DNA of 64,000 nt. Origin: Flavobacteriales bacterium. GTDB lineage: Bacteria; Bacteroidota; Bacteroidia; Flavobacteriales_F; PHOS-HE28. Shown piece by piece: positions 33,818 to 43,083 of this stretch (its first letter is position 1; each line of letters starts with the position of its first letter). The notes beneath the pieces are model-generated. The model had not been told where the DNA came from and made no database searches. It was given only the letters and a program-made list of their open reading frames with translations. Made by a program: the position numbers and the translations under genes. The stretch is from positions 1,612,001-1,676,000 of the forward strand of contig CP064979.1 of the NCBI GenBank assembly GCA_016699575.1. Reading direction: 5' to 3'.

Positions 33818-36800
33818 ATGAAAAAGAACATCCAGAAACTCCTGCTCGGGTGTAGTCTGGCGCTGGCCACCATCGGTGTGCAAGCGCAGGGCCTCGAGCA
33901 GATCATCGTGGAGCAGTACTACGAGGCTTCGGCCGCGGATGCTGCGGCCAGCGAATTCGGCTCCACCGACGGCATTGCCGAACTGGTGGCCGGATCGCGC
34001 ACCTACCGCATCTATGCCGACCTGCTCCCGGGCTACAAGCTGGAGACCGTGTTCGGCAACACGGACCACCCACTGAACATCGGTACCACCACGTTCTTCT
34101 ACAACCAGACCGACCGTGGTACGGCATTGGGCCACACCAACGCTACCGGGCGCCTCGATGAGAACACCTGCTCCATCGACAGCTACCTCACCTTCGGCAT
34201 GGCCGGCAGCACCAAGCGCGGCGTTCTGAAGAGCGCGGACGCCAATGCGACCGGTGTGATCTTCCCCAACAGCGAAGGAAGCCCGGTGATGGAGAACCAG
34301 ACCGCTTGGATGGGCACGGCCCTGACGACGGCCGACGGTCTTGCCACCGGCGCGCAGATCACCACCCAAACGATCGGTATCTCCGACCTGAGCGCCTTCA
34401 CGGGCAACGCCACGGGCACCTTCAGCACCAACAACGGTGCTTGGTTCGTGCTTGGCGGTGCACAGGGCGAAGACCCCAACGGCACCAACCGCATCCTGAT
34501 CGCCCAGATCACCACCAGCGGCAGCCTGTCCTTCAACCTGAACATGCGTGTGAGCCCGCTGGCCGGTGGTTCCTTCACCGACTACGTCTCCAGCAACCCC
34601 ACCGGTGCGGAAGTCACGATCCCCTCGCTGAACTTCCCCTTGGCCGTTGACTGCAACGGTGTCCCGGGCGGCCCAGCCCTTCCCGGCACGCCTTGCGATG
34701 ACAACGACGCCTGCACAGTGAACGATGTGTACACCGGCACCGCTCCCAACTGCGGATGCGCTGGCACCTTCGCCGATGCAGACAGCGACGGCACCTGCGA
34801 CGCGAACGACGTGTGCCCAGGTGGTCCCGAACCCGGTACGCCCTGCGACGACCTCAACGCCGCCACCACGGGCGATGTGATCCAAGCGAACTGCACCTGC
34901 GCCGGTACGTTGATCTGCACCCCAGGTGCTCCATGCAACGACAACAACGCCTGCACCACGGGTGAAGTGTTCGATGCGAACTGCAACTGCGGCGGCGGCG
35001 TGGCCGTTGACCCCGACGACAACAACCCCTGCACCCTCGACAGCTGCGACCCGATCAACGGCGTGAGCAACATCTTCCAGGATGCTGACGGCGATGGCAC
35101 CTGCGACGCCAACGACCTGTGCCCCGGTGGCCCTGAGCCCGGCACTGCTTGCAACGACAACGATGCCTGCACGACCAACGACGTCATCGGTGTGAACTGC
35201 CAGTGCGCTGGTACGTTCGCTGATGCTGACGGCGACGGCACCTGCGATGCCAACGATCAGTGCCCCGGCGGTCCGGAGCCCGGTACGCCTTGCGATGACG
35301 GCAATGCCGCTACCACGGGCGATGTGATCCAAGCCAACTGCCAGTGCGTTGGTGTGCTCGGGTGCACCCCCGGTGCTCCCTGCAACGATTTCAACGCTTG
35401 CACCACGGGTGAAGTGTTCGACGCCAACTGCAACTGCGGCGGCGGCGCGGCCGTTGATCCCAACGACAACGACCCCTGCACCCTCGACAGCTGCGACCCG
35501 ATCACCGGCGTGAGCAACATCTTCCAGGATGCCGACAACGATGGCACCTGCGATGCGAACGACTTGTGCCCTGGTGGACCCGAGCCCGGTACCGCTTGCG
35601 ACGATGGCAACCCTGCCACCAACACCGATGTGATCCAGGCCAACTGCACCTGCGCAGGTGTGCTGGGCTGCACCGTAGGTGCTCCTTGCGACGACCTGAA
35701 CGCCTGCACCACGGGTGAAGTGTTCGATGCCAACTGCAACTGCGGTGGCGGAACGGCCGTTGACCCCGACGATAACGACCCCTGCACGCTCGACAGCTGC
35801 GATCCCATCAACGGTGTGAGCAACATCTTCCAGGACGCCGATAACGACGGCACCTGCGATTTCAATGATGTTTGCCCCGGCGGTCCCGAGCCCGGCAGCG
35901 CTTGCAATGACAATGATCCCTGCACGGTGAACGATGTTGTGGATGCCAACTGCAACTGCGCCGGCACCTTCGCCGATGCTGACAACGACGGCACCTGCGA
36001 CGCCAACGACCTCTGTGCCAACGGCCCAGAGCCCGGCACGGCTTGCGACGACGGCGACATCAACACGATCAACGACACGATCGGCGCGAACTGCCAGTGC
36101 GCAGGTTTCAACCCGAACTGCACCGAGGACCTCGTGCTGACGATCGAACTGGATGCCTTCGGTAGCCAGACCACCTGGGAAGTGCGCGACCAAGTGACCA
36201 CCGCAGTGGTGGCCAGTGGCGGTCCGTACACCGATGGCGCTCCAAGCACCGTGCTGGAGAACCTGTGCCTTGCAGTGGGTTGCTACCAACTGAACGTGTT
36301 CGACGCCAATGGCGACGGCATCAGCGCCGGTGGCTACGTGCTCACCGACGACATCGGCCGCCGCATCGTGGACGCCGATGGTCAGTTCAGCAACACCAGC
36401 AGCATCGTTGCCGGTGCTGAACCAGACTTCTGCCTGCCAGTGACAGGCACCTTCGTGAAGGCCAACTGGTGCGACCGCACCAACCTGGTACCGAGCAGCT
36501 TCATCTACGCTCAAGGCGTTGCGGGTGCAACCGGGTACCAGTTCTGGTTCTTCGACCCCCATGGCAGCTACAGCCGTCGCATCCTGAAGCCCACCACCGT
36601 GTGCCAGCTGAACTGGGCCACACAACCCATCCCCACCGGACTGGAGCTGAACGTGCGTGTGCGTGCCCTCGTGGGCGGCAACTACCAACCCTTCGGCAAG
36701 GCTTGCACCATGCTGGTGCAGAACCCTGGTGGTGCCAGCTTCCGCGACATGACCAGCTTCGATACGGACGGTGCTCACCTGAGCATGTACCCGAACCCGA

Positions 36801-37033
36801 ACCGCGACGAAGTGCTCTACCTGATGATCGAAGGCCTGAGCGACGAAGCCACCGCTGCACAGGTGGAGATCTTCGACGCCATGGGCAAGCGCATCGCCAG
36901 CGAGCAACTGAGCGTGGCCGCCGGTACCCTCAACCATGCCATGACCCTGAGCAACGAAATGGAGGCCGGCCTCTACTTCGTGCACGTGGTGGTGGACGGT
37001 CAGACCTTCACCGAGCGCCTCGTGCGCCAGTAA
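33818..37033 (+). CDS. T9SS-secreted protein with Cys-rich thrombospondin-3-like repeats
   Basis: The protein has 1071 residues. A signal peptide (ending VQAQG) precedes an N-terminal domain of about 250 residues (IIVEQYYEASAADA, YRIYADLLPGYKLETVFG, FYNQTDRG) shared with the products at 40227 and 41646. Residues 278-767 are Asp/Cys-rich repeats with six copies of a DxDGTCDxND-type calcium loop and three copies of EVFDANCNCGGG. Residues of about 770-975 form a second module (VLTIELDAFGSQTTW, SSFIYAQGVAGATGYQFWF) also found in the giant protein at 46890. Residues 989-1071 are a type A T9SS sorting domain (MYPNPN). It is probably a calcium-stiffened surface stalk with two recognition heads; the ligand is unknown. 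Confidence 0.85.
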   Translation: MKKNIQKLLLGCSLALATIGVQAQGLEQIIVEQYYEASAADAAASEFGSTDGIAELVAGSRTYRIYADLLPGYKLETVFGNTDHPLNIGTTTFFYNQTDRGTALGHTNATGRLDENTCSIDSYLTFGMAGSTKRGVLKSADANATGVIFPNSEGSPVMENQTAWMGTALTTADGLATGAQITTQTIGISDLSAFTGNATGTFSTNNGAWFVLGGAQGEDPNGTNRILIAQITTSGSLSFNLNMRVSPLAGGSFTDYVSSNPTGAEVTIPSLNFPLAVDCNGVPGGPALPGTPCDDNDACTVNDVYTGTAPNCGCAGTFADADSDGTCDANDVCPGGPEPGTPCDDLNAATTGDVIQANCTCAGTLICTPGAPCNDNNACTTGEVFDANCNCGGGVAVDPDDNNPCTLDSCDPINGVSNIFQDADGDGTCDANDLCPGGPEPGTACNDNDACTTNDVIGVNCQCAGTFADADGDGTCDANDQCPGGPEPGTPCDDGNAATTGDVIQANCQCVGVLGCTPGAPCNDFNACTTGEVFDANCNCGGGAAVDPNDNDPCTLDSCDPITGVSNIFQDADNDGTCDANDLCPGGPEPGTACDDGNPATNTDVIQANCTCAGVLGCTVGAPCDDLNACTTGEVFDANCNCGGGTAVDPDDNDPCTLDSCDPINGVSNIFQDADNDGTCDFNDVCPGGPEPGSACNDNDPCTVNDVVDANCNCAGTFADADNDGTCDANDLCANGPEPGTACDDGDINTINDTIGANCQCAGFNPNCTEDLVLTIELDAFGSQTTWEVRDQVTTAVVASGGPYTDGAPSTVLENLCLAVGCYQLNVFDANGDGISAGGYVLTDDIGRRIVDADGQFSNTSSIVAGAEPDFCLPVTGTFVKANWCDRTNLVPSSFIYAQGVAGATGYQFWFFDPHGSYSRRILKPTTVCQLNWATQPIPTGLELNVRVRALVGGNYQPFGKACTMLVQNPGGASFRDMTSFDTDGAHLSMYPNPNRDEVLYLMIEGLSDEATAAQVEIFDAMGKRIASEQLSVAAGTLNHAMTLSNEMEAGLYFVHVVVDGQTFTERLVRQ
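34652..36120 (+). repeat. Coding tandem repeats of the thrombospondin-3-like region
   Basis: The DNA of this region is strongly self-similar. GGTGAAGTGTTCGA recurs at 34961, 35408 and 35714 inside longer near-identical blocks, spaced 447 and 306 bases apart; the 141-base difference is one 47-residue subunit. All differences are in multiples of three, so the frame is kept. Such repeats can expand or contract by recombination. Confidence 0.85.
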
Positions 37034-37055
37034 GGCAACTGCAAGGTCCCTTTGG

Positions 37056-37088
37056 AAGCCCTTCCCGGAAACGGGAGGGGCTTTCTCT
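37056..37088 (+). terminator. Intrinsic terminator after the repeat-protein gene
   Basis: AAGCCCTTCCCG pairs with CGGGAGGGGCTT (one G-T pair) around a GAAA tetraloop and is followed by TCTCTTT. It lies 23 bases after the stop codon and probably separates this gene from the receptor operon. Confidence 0.8.
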
Positions 37089-37197
37089 TTGGAGGAAGAC
37101 GAAACGATCCCGCAACACTGCGATCCCGCAGCGATAACAAGTGCGCAACGCCTGTCTCTGCTTGCCCGGATAGCCTTGCCGCCTCATTTCACGTGGC

Positions 37198-40100
37198 ATG
37201 CTGGCGCGCTCCCTTCTGCTCTACCTGTTGTGCGCCATGGCGCTGTCCGTCAATGCACAAGGCACCCTCCGCGGCACCATCACCGATACGAAGGGCCAGC
37301 TGGTGGCCGCGGCCACCGTGGGCGTGAAAGGCCAGGCCAACGTGGGCGTGATGGCCGACTTCGATGGCACCTACATGATGCGGATGCCCAGCGCGGAGCC
37401 CACCGTAATGGTGGTGACCGCCATGGGATATGCAACCTTGGAATTCACCGTGACCGTGGCCGCAGGTGCCGTTGTGGTGCGCGACGTGGTGTTGGAGCCG
37501 CAAGCCAAGGAGATCGGTGGTTACACGAAGACCGCCCGGCGGAAGACCAAGGGCCGCGATGATGTGGCCCTCGACCGGATGAAGGTGAACAGTGGCGTGA
37601 GTTTCGACTATGTGAGCGCTGAACGTATGACCCGCACCGGTGATGCGAGCGTGGACGCCGCGGTGAAGCGCGTGCCCGGCGTGAGCACCGTGGGCCGCTT
37701 CGTGAGCGTGCGTGGCCTGGCCGATCGCTACATCGTCACCTCGGTCAACGGCTCCCGCATACCAACGCTCGATCCGTTCACCAACAACGTGAGCCTGGAC
37801 ATCTTCCCGACAGGTCTGGTGGACAACATCATCATCACCAAGACAGGCAGCCCTGAACTGCCCGGCGACTGGTCGGGGGCCTTCTTGTCCGTGAACACGT
37901 TGGACTACCCGTCCAAACTCTCGGTGAACATCACCAGCAGCGTGGGCTACAACCCGCAGACCACATGGAAGAACATCGTCAGCAGCAAGGGCAGCGATAC
38001 CGACTGGCTGGGCTACGATGACGGCTACCGGGGCATCCCCGACGGAGTGGCGGTGGACCAGGACGACTTCCCCCGCTACAATGCAAATCCATCGATCTAC
38101 GATCAGCTCTCCTATCTCGGGTTGGGCAGTTACCTGAACAGCTACGGGATCACCTCAGCCACCACCATGAATGCCGGCGACCCCTACCACTTGCTGGGGC
38201 TGGTGGAACTGGGTTACCTGGCCCCGGCCTTGTTCAACGACCCCAACGCCGGTGCGACAGCCGTGAACAACTACAACGCCGATTACGGCAGTTCCTACTT
38301 CGTGCCGCTGTTCAACCAGGAATTGCAAGCCAACGGGCAGGCGTTCAACAACGACGCCTGGGGCACGACGGAAAAGACCGCCCCCCTCAACTTCAGCCAA
38401 ACCATCAGTTTGGGGAACCAAGTGAACGTGTTCAAACGGCCACTTGGTTTCATGGTCGGGTTCCGTTACGGGCGTGATACGAAGTACGACGAGAACAGCA
38501 CGGTATCCCGCACCAACAGCGCGCCCGATGGCGAGGTGGTGGCCGACATCTTCAACTACAAGCAACGCGTGAGCAGCGAGCAGCACGGCTGGAGCGCGCT
38601 GGCCAACCTGAGCTACAAACCGCACCGCAACCACGGCATCTCGTTCCTCTTCATGCCCAACGTACAAGGCCAGAACGATGCACGCAATTACCGGGGCAGC
38701 GAGTTCAACTTCGCACCTACGGAGATCCTTGTCGGTGCCGACCAGACCTACGAGGAGCGGCGACAGCTCATCTACCAGGCCAGTACCACGCACTTCTTCC
38801 CGCGCACCAAACTGCGCATCAACTTGGACGCGTCGTACACCGATGGCCAGATGAACATACTCGACTTCCGTGAGATCGTGTATTTCCTGGACACGGTCTC
38901 CGGTGTCGCCCAGTTCAGCAGCAACTCATCGCTTCCGCGCCGCTTCCGGTACATGGACGAAGACCTGCTGGACGCCCGGGCCGGTTTCGAATTCCCGTTG
39001 GACAGCGTGTACGGCCGGCCCCGCAAGCTCATGTTCGGCGGTGCCTACCGATGGAACCAGCGGGAGAACATCCAGATCCTCTACAACGTGCGCGGATTGG
39101 CCGGCAGCGAAGTGAACGTCCCGTTGGACGAGCTCATCACCGATGACCGTTTCATCATCGACGGGGCGAACACGCCCCTGGTTTACGAGAACAACTCCTC
39201 GGAACTGGATGAGGACATCGGCATCAGCCGCATCAGTGCAGCCTATGTGATGAGCGATTACAGCATCAACGAGCGGTTGCGGTTGGTGGGGGGTGCCCGT
39301 TTGGAGCACACCGACCTGATCAGCGATATCCGCAGCTATTACGACCTGGGTTTGCCTGCCAATGATGAGGGCCGTGACCGCATCGCCGGGCAAGTGGCCA
39401 ACCCGGGGGTCCTCGACGAGCTGGACATCCTGCCGAGCATCAACGCCATCTTCAAGATCAAGGATGATTCGTTGCGGTTGATGAACCTCCGAGCGAACTA
39501 CTTCCGCTCGCTTGGCCGTCCGAGCTTCCGGGAGATCAGTAGCGTGGACCTCGACGACTTCATCCTTCGCGGCCGTGTGCGCGGTAATCCAACGCTGCAG
39601 ATGACCTACGTGGACAACTACGATCTGCGCCTGGAAACCTTCTTCCAACGCGGCCACAACATCACCCTCAGCGGGTTCTACAAACAGTTCACCAACCATA
39701 TCGAACTGGTGAAACTGCTCGGCATCGACAACTTCAGCTGGCAGAACGCCAAGAACTCCGAAGCGTTCGGTGTGGAGCTTGAAGGCAAACTGGTGCTGCT
39801 GCGCAACGTTGATCTGCTCGGCAACATCACCTTCATCGAGAGCCGTACAACGGTGGAAGGCGCCGTGACCCGCACCCGCACCATGTTCGGCCAGGCGCCG
39901 TGGATCGTGAACGGTATGCTGAACTACCGCGTGGACAGTGCCGGTTTCGATGTTGCGATCTCCTACAACGTGCAAGGCCCCAAACTGGCGGTGGTGGCCG
40001 CGGCGGGCGTACAACAACCCGACGTTTACGAGCTGCCCAGGCATTTGCTGGACATCACATTGAGCAAGAAGCTCGGCAAGCGGTTCATCGTACGGGCCCG

Positions 40101-40224
40101 CGTTCGCGATCTGCTGAACCAGCCTGTGCGCCGCTCGTACTCGTTCGACAGCGGATACGACCTCGACTTCGATCGTTACACCTACGGCCGCGAGTACATC
40201 CTGAGCCTCACCTTCCGGATCTGA
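37198..40224 (+). CDS. TonB-dependent outer-membrane receptor with carboxypeptidase-regulatory N-domain
   Basis: The protein has 1008 residues. A signal peptide (ending VNAQG) is followed by a carboxypeptidase-regulatory-like domain (LRGTITDTKGQLVAAATVGV, residues 22-105), a plug domain (VPGVSTVGRFVSVRGLADRY near 160 and PTGLVDNIIITKTGSPELPG near 205), and a 22-strand-type barrel ending in LSLTFRI with a terminal hydrophobic residue. It imports a ligand using TonB energy. No SusD gene is adjacent, and the plug lacks the usual SusC pattern, so glycan import is not indicated. The next gene begins two bases downstream, so the paralogue at 40227 is almost surely co-transcribed. Confidence 0.92.
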   Translation: MLARSLLLYLLCAMALSVNAQGTLRGTITDTKGQLVAAATVGVKGQANVGVMADFDGTYMMRMPSAEPTVMVVTAMGYATLEFTVTVAAGAVVVRDVVLEPQAKEIGGYTKTARRKTKGRDDVALDRMKVNSGVSFDYVSAERMTRTGDASVDAAVKRVPGVSTVGRFVSVRGLADRYIVTSVNGSRIPTLDPFTNNVSLDIFPTGLVDNIIITKTGSPELPGDWSGAFLSVNTLDYPSKLSVNITSSVGYNPQTTWKNIVSSKGSDTDWLGYDDGYRGIPDGVAVDQDDFPRYNANPSIYDQLSYLGLGSYLNSYGITSATTMNAGDPYHLLGLVELGYLAPALFNDPNAGATAVNNYNADYGSSYFVPLFNQELQANGQAFNNDAWGTTEKTAPLNFSQTISLGNQVNVFKRPLGFMVGFRYGRDTKYDENSTVSRTNSAPDGEVVADIFNYKQRVSSEQHGWSALANLSYKPHRNHGISFLFMPNVQGQNDARNYRGSEFNFAPTEILVGADQTYEERRQLIYQASTTHFFPRTKLRINLDASYTDGQMNILDFREIVYFLDTVSGVAQFSSNSSLPRRFRYMDEDLLDARAGFEFPLDSVYGRPRKLMFGGAYRWNQRENIQILYNVRGLAGSEVNVPLDELITDDRFIIDGANTPLVYENNSSELDEDIGISRISAAYVMSDYSINERLRLVGGARLEHTDLISDIRSYYDLGLPANDEGRDRIAGQVANPGVLDELDILPSINAIFKIKDDSLRLMNLRANYFRSLGRPSFREISSVDLDDFILRGRVRGNPTLQMTYVDNYDLRLETFFQRGHNITLSGFYKQFTNHIELVKLLGIDNFSWQNAKNSEAFGVELEGKLVLLRNVDLLGNITFIESRTTVEGAVTRTRTMFGQAPWIVNGMLNYRVDSAGFDVAISYNVQGPKLAVVAAAGVQQPDVYELPRHLLDITLSKKLGKRFIVRARVRDLLNQPVRRSYSFDSGYDLDFDRYTYGREYILSLTFRI

Positions 40225-40226
40225 CC

Positions 40227-41540
40227 ATGCGCAACCTCCGAACCTCCATCGCTTTGGCAGCGCTGTTGTGCTGTGCGATCCCCTGCTCCACCAGCGCGCA
40301 AGGCCTGCAGACCGTTGTGGTCGAGAAGTACTACATCAGCGATGCGAACGACGCCACGGACACCGATGGTGGTTTCCTGCAGGAAGGCTCAGTGACATAC
40401 CGCGTGTTCCTGGACATGGGCGAGGGCTACAAGCTGCGCAGCCTCTTCGGTGATAGTCTCCACCCGTTCACCATCTCCAGCACGGCTGTGCTTTTCAACA
40501 ACGGGGACCGCGGCAAGAGATTCGGACATTTGATCCAAGACCAATATCTGGGCGACAACACCGTGGCGCTCGACTCTTGGCTTTCGCTTGGTGATGCGAG
40601 CGAAGCACACATTGGCGTCCTGGAAGGTGACGACACCGATGGCTCCGTTGTTGGTGGGTCCAACAACGATGGGGGAAGCGCATCAGTGCCCGGTGGTCTC
40701 TTGGTGAACAGTGCCAGTGACGCTGGCCTCCCCTTGACGGACCGTGACGGACTGTTGCCAGGAACGGGCATGCCGCCCGGATTCCTGTTCATCGGTGACG
40801 CCCAGTACTTGGACAGTGCATTCTTCGAGATGAACCAGCTTAACGCTTACACCACCATGAACATGGTGTCGCAAGCCCCGGCTGGCGTTGTGGGCTACGG
40901 AGCCGAGAACCGGATCCTTATCGCGCAGATCACCACCGCCGGCGAGCTGAGCTTCGCACTGAACGTGGAGTTGCTCGACTCGCTCGGCAACGTGTTGCGC
41001 TATGTGGCCAACGACGACACCCTCTTGGCCAACGAAACCGCGTTCGGCTTGTTGAACTACCCGCCCGAGTGCGGCTGCATGGACCCGAACTATCTGGAGT
41101 ACGATCCGACGGCAGGTTGCGACGACGGCTCCTGCGCCACGGCCATCGTGTTCGGATGTTCGGACACCACGGCCTGCAACTTCGACCCGAACGCCAACTT
41201 CAACATCGATGCCTTGTGCTGCTACGGCCCTGGGGATTGCAACGGGCTCGACATCAACATCGTTTGTCCGGGGGTTGGGCTGGATGAAGCCGTCGGTGAT
41301 GCCTCCGTGCTCGCAGCTTGGCCGAACCCCGCTCATGGCGACCTCATGGTGCAATGGCCTTTCGGTGCTGAAGCGGGCGAGTTGCGCTTGTTGGATGCCA
41401 CCGGCCGAACGATCCGTATCGAAGCCGTTCAGCCGGGCCGCACAATGGTGCTCGACTTGTCGGAACTGGCCCAAGGCAGCTATGTGCTGTTGGCCCGAAG
41501 TGAAGGGACCGAGCGGGCGCTGCGTTTGGTGAAGCAATGA
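40227..41540 (+). CDS. T9SS-secreted protein sharing the paralogous N-terminal domain, co-transcribed with the receptor
   Basis: The protein has 437 residues. A signal peptide (ending TSAQG) precedes the shared N-terminal domain of about 270 residues: VVVEKYYISDANDATDTDGG, VTYRVFLDMGEGYKLRSLFG, NTVALDSWLSLG, and RILIAQITTAGELSFALNVE. A short Cys-rich stretch follows (CGCMDPNYLEYDP, FGCSDTTACNFDPNA) of the type found in T9SS adhesins, then a type A T9SS domain beginning near WPNPAHGD and ending LVKQ. Its position two bases after the receptor stop suggests that it works with the receptor, for example as a surface ligand-capturing partner. No fold or ligand is known to me. Confidence 0.83.
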   Translation: MRNLRTSIALAALLCCAIPCSTSAQGLQTVVVEKYYISDANDATDTDGGFLQEGSVTYRVFLDMGEGYKLRSLFGDSLHPFTISSTAVLFNNGDRGKRFGHLIQDQYLGDNTVALDSWLSLGDASEAHIGVLEGDDTDGSVVGGSNNDGGSASVPGGLLVNSASDAGLPLTDRDGLLPGTGMPPGFLFIGDAQYLDSAFFEMNQLNAYTTMNMVSQAPAGVVGYGAENRILIAQITTAGELSFALNVELLDSLGNVLRYVANDDTLLANETAFGLLNYPPECGCMDPNYLEYDPTAGCDDGSCATAIVFGCSDTTACNFDPNANFNIDALCCYGPGDCNGLDINIVCPGVGLDEAVGDASVLAAWPNPAHGDLMVQWPFGAEAGELRLLDATGRTIRIEAVQPGRTMVLDLSELAQGSYVLLARSEGTERALRLVKQ

Positions 41541-41645
41541 TCCGCAAGGGAACATTGGCATAACGTGCCGGCCACGTAACGGCAAGACCTCGTTCGTGGC
41601 AAGGGTACATCGGCAAGGTTGGTTCGCGTCCTCATTCAACGCACC

Positions 41646-43049
41646 ATGATCCGTCGCTCACTACTCCTCGCCTCCGGGCTTTCCGCCATCTGCTCGACCG
41701 CATTGGCCCAATACGCCCCACCTGACAGCATGGCGCTGGAGGGCATCGTGGTGGAGACCTACTACATCAGCGATGCGAACGATGCGGCGGACACTGACGG
41801 CGGTGGTGTTCCACAATTGACCGCAGGGGCGAAGACCTACAGGATCTTCGTGAACATGAAACCCGGCTACATCCTGGAATCCGTGTACGGGAACGCCGAG
41901 CATTCGCTCGACCTCACCACCACCACGGAATTCTGGAACAACACCGATCGCGGTGATGTGACCGGCGACCTCATTGATGCCGCTCGCCTGGACGAGAACA
42001 CCGTTGCTCTGGACAGCTGGATCACCATGGGCGCGGCCAGCGACGACCACTGGGGTCTTCCGAAAGTCGACGATGCGGACGGCTCCATCGTGGGCGGCCC
42101 CAACAACGACGGTGGTAGCGTTGGCACCCCACTACTGGCGAACACCGATGCCCTTGCCGGCATTCCTCTGACAACAGCGGACGGCCTCCTCGCGGGCACG
42201 GTGCCTGCAGTTACCACCATCGGCCTCACCCTCGATGTGTTCAACGATACGCCCGGGGGCAGCTTCGCCACTACGAACGGTGCATGGGCCATCCTCGGCG
42301 GCACCACAGGCGGCACCAACGACAACCAAGTACTGATCGCGCAGCTCACCACGAGCGGCCAGTTGTCGTTCCACCTCAACATGCGCATCGGCATCCCGGA
42401 CTCGCTCCAGTGCCAGAGCCCGGGCTGCCACGAGTACATCGACTACTACGCCACCATCGTTCCCGGCGACACGGCAGGCGGTGGCATTTCCGTGGAGAAC
42501 ATCTTCAGCAATCCCACCCTCACCTACGTGGACCAAGCCATTGACTGCCTTGGTCAAGCCGGTGGTACCGCGTTGCCCGGCACGGCCTGCGACGACAACA
42601 ACCCCGACACGGGTGCTGATACGTGGAGCGCAAACTGCGTGTGCGAAGGCCTCTTGATCGATTGCGAGAACGTGCCTGGTGGCCCTGCCTTGCCGGGTAC
42701 CGCTTGCGACGACAACGACCCAAACACCTTCAATGACCTCTGGAGCCCGAACTGCTTGTGCGAAGGCTCCGTGGGCCTCAACGAGGTGCACCGCAACGGG
42801 TTTACCGCGCAGGTGGCACCGAACCCTGCAAGCGAAACAGCGCTGCTGTTCTTGGGCGCCGCCAATGGCTCGTCGACCTCGGTATCGATCAACGATATGA
42901 CCGGCCGCGTTGTTCTTGCTGCAGAGCTTGGCCGCATCCACGGGGACCGTTCCGTTGCCCTCGAGCTCTCCGCTTTGGCTGCTGGCACCTATGCGATCAC
43001 GGTGGTGCATGGTACCGAACGGCTGGTGCTCCCCTTTGTGAAGCGTTGA
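41646..43049 (+). CDS. T9SS-secreted protein, third member of the paralogous family
   Basis: This 467-residue protein has a signal peptide (ending ALAQY) and the shared N-terminal domain with IVVETYYISDANDAADTDGG, KTYRIFVNMKPGYILESVYG and NTVALDSWITMG, close to the protein at 40227. The middle has two CDDNxPxTxxD repeats (ACDDNNPDTGADTW and ACDDNDPNTFNDLW), a shorter relative of the Cys-rich repeats at 33818. The C-terminus is a T9SS type A domain (VAPNPASE to LPFVKR). It follows the preceding gene by 105 bases and is probably in the same unit. The start is ATG 41646, which opens the signal peptide. Confidence 0.83.
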   Translation: MIRRSLLLASGLSAICSTALAQYAPPDSMALEGIVVETYYISDANDAADTDGGGVPQLTAGAKTYRIFVNMKPGYILESVYGNAEHSLDLTTTTEFWNNTDRGDVTGDLIDAARLDENTVALDSWITMGAASDDHWGLPKVDDADGSIVGGPNNDGGSVGTPLLANTDALAGIPLTTADGLLAGTVPAVTTIGLTLDVFNDTPGGSFATTNGAWAILGGTTGGTNDNQVLIAQLTTSGQLSFHLNMRIGIPDSLQCQSPGCHEYIDYYATIVPGDTAGGGISVENIFSNPTLTYVDQAIDCLGQAGGTALPGTACDDNNPDTGADTWSANCVCEGLLIDCENVPGGPALPGTACDDNDPNTFNDLWSPNCLCEGSVGLNEVHRNGFTAQVAPNPASETALLFLGAANGSSTSVSINDMTGRVVLAAELGRIHGDRSVALELSALAAGTYAITVVHGTERLVLPFVKR

Positions 43050-43083
43050 TCGGAAGGCACGGCACTGCAACCCGACTGTAGCC

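Noticed and set aside
34652..36120. Possible CRISPR array
   Set aside because: Repeats are long, coding, in frame and irregularly spaced, with no short conserved repeat and unique spacers. No cas genes are present.
33635..36985. 1116-codon minus-strand open frame opposite the Cys-rich repeat protein
   Set aside because: It mirrors the tandem repeats of the real gene. The plus strand has a signal peptide, cysteine repeats and a T9SS domain.
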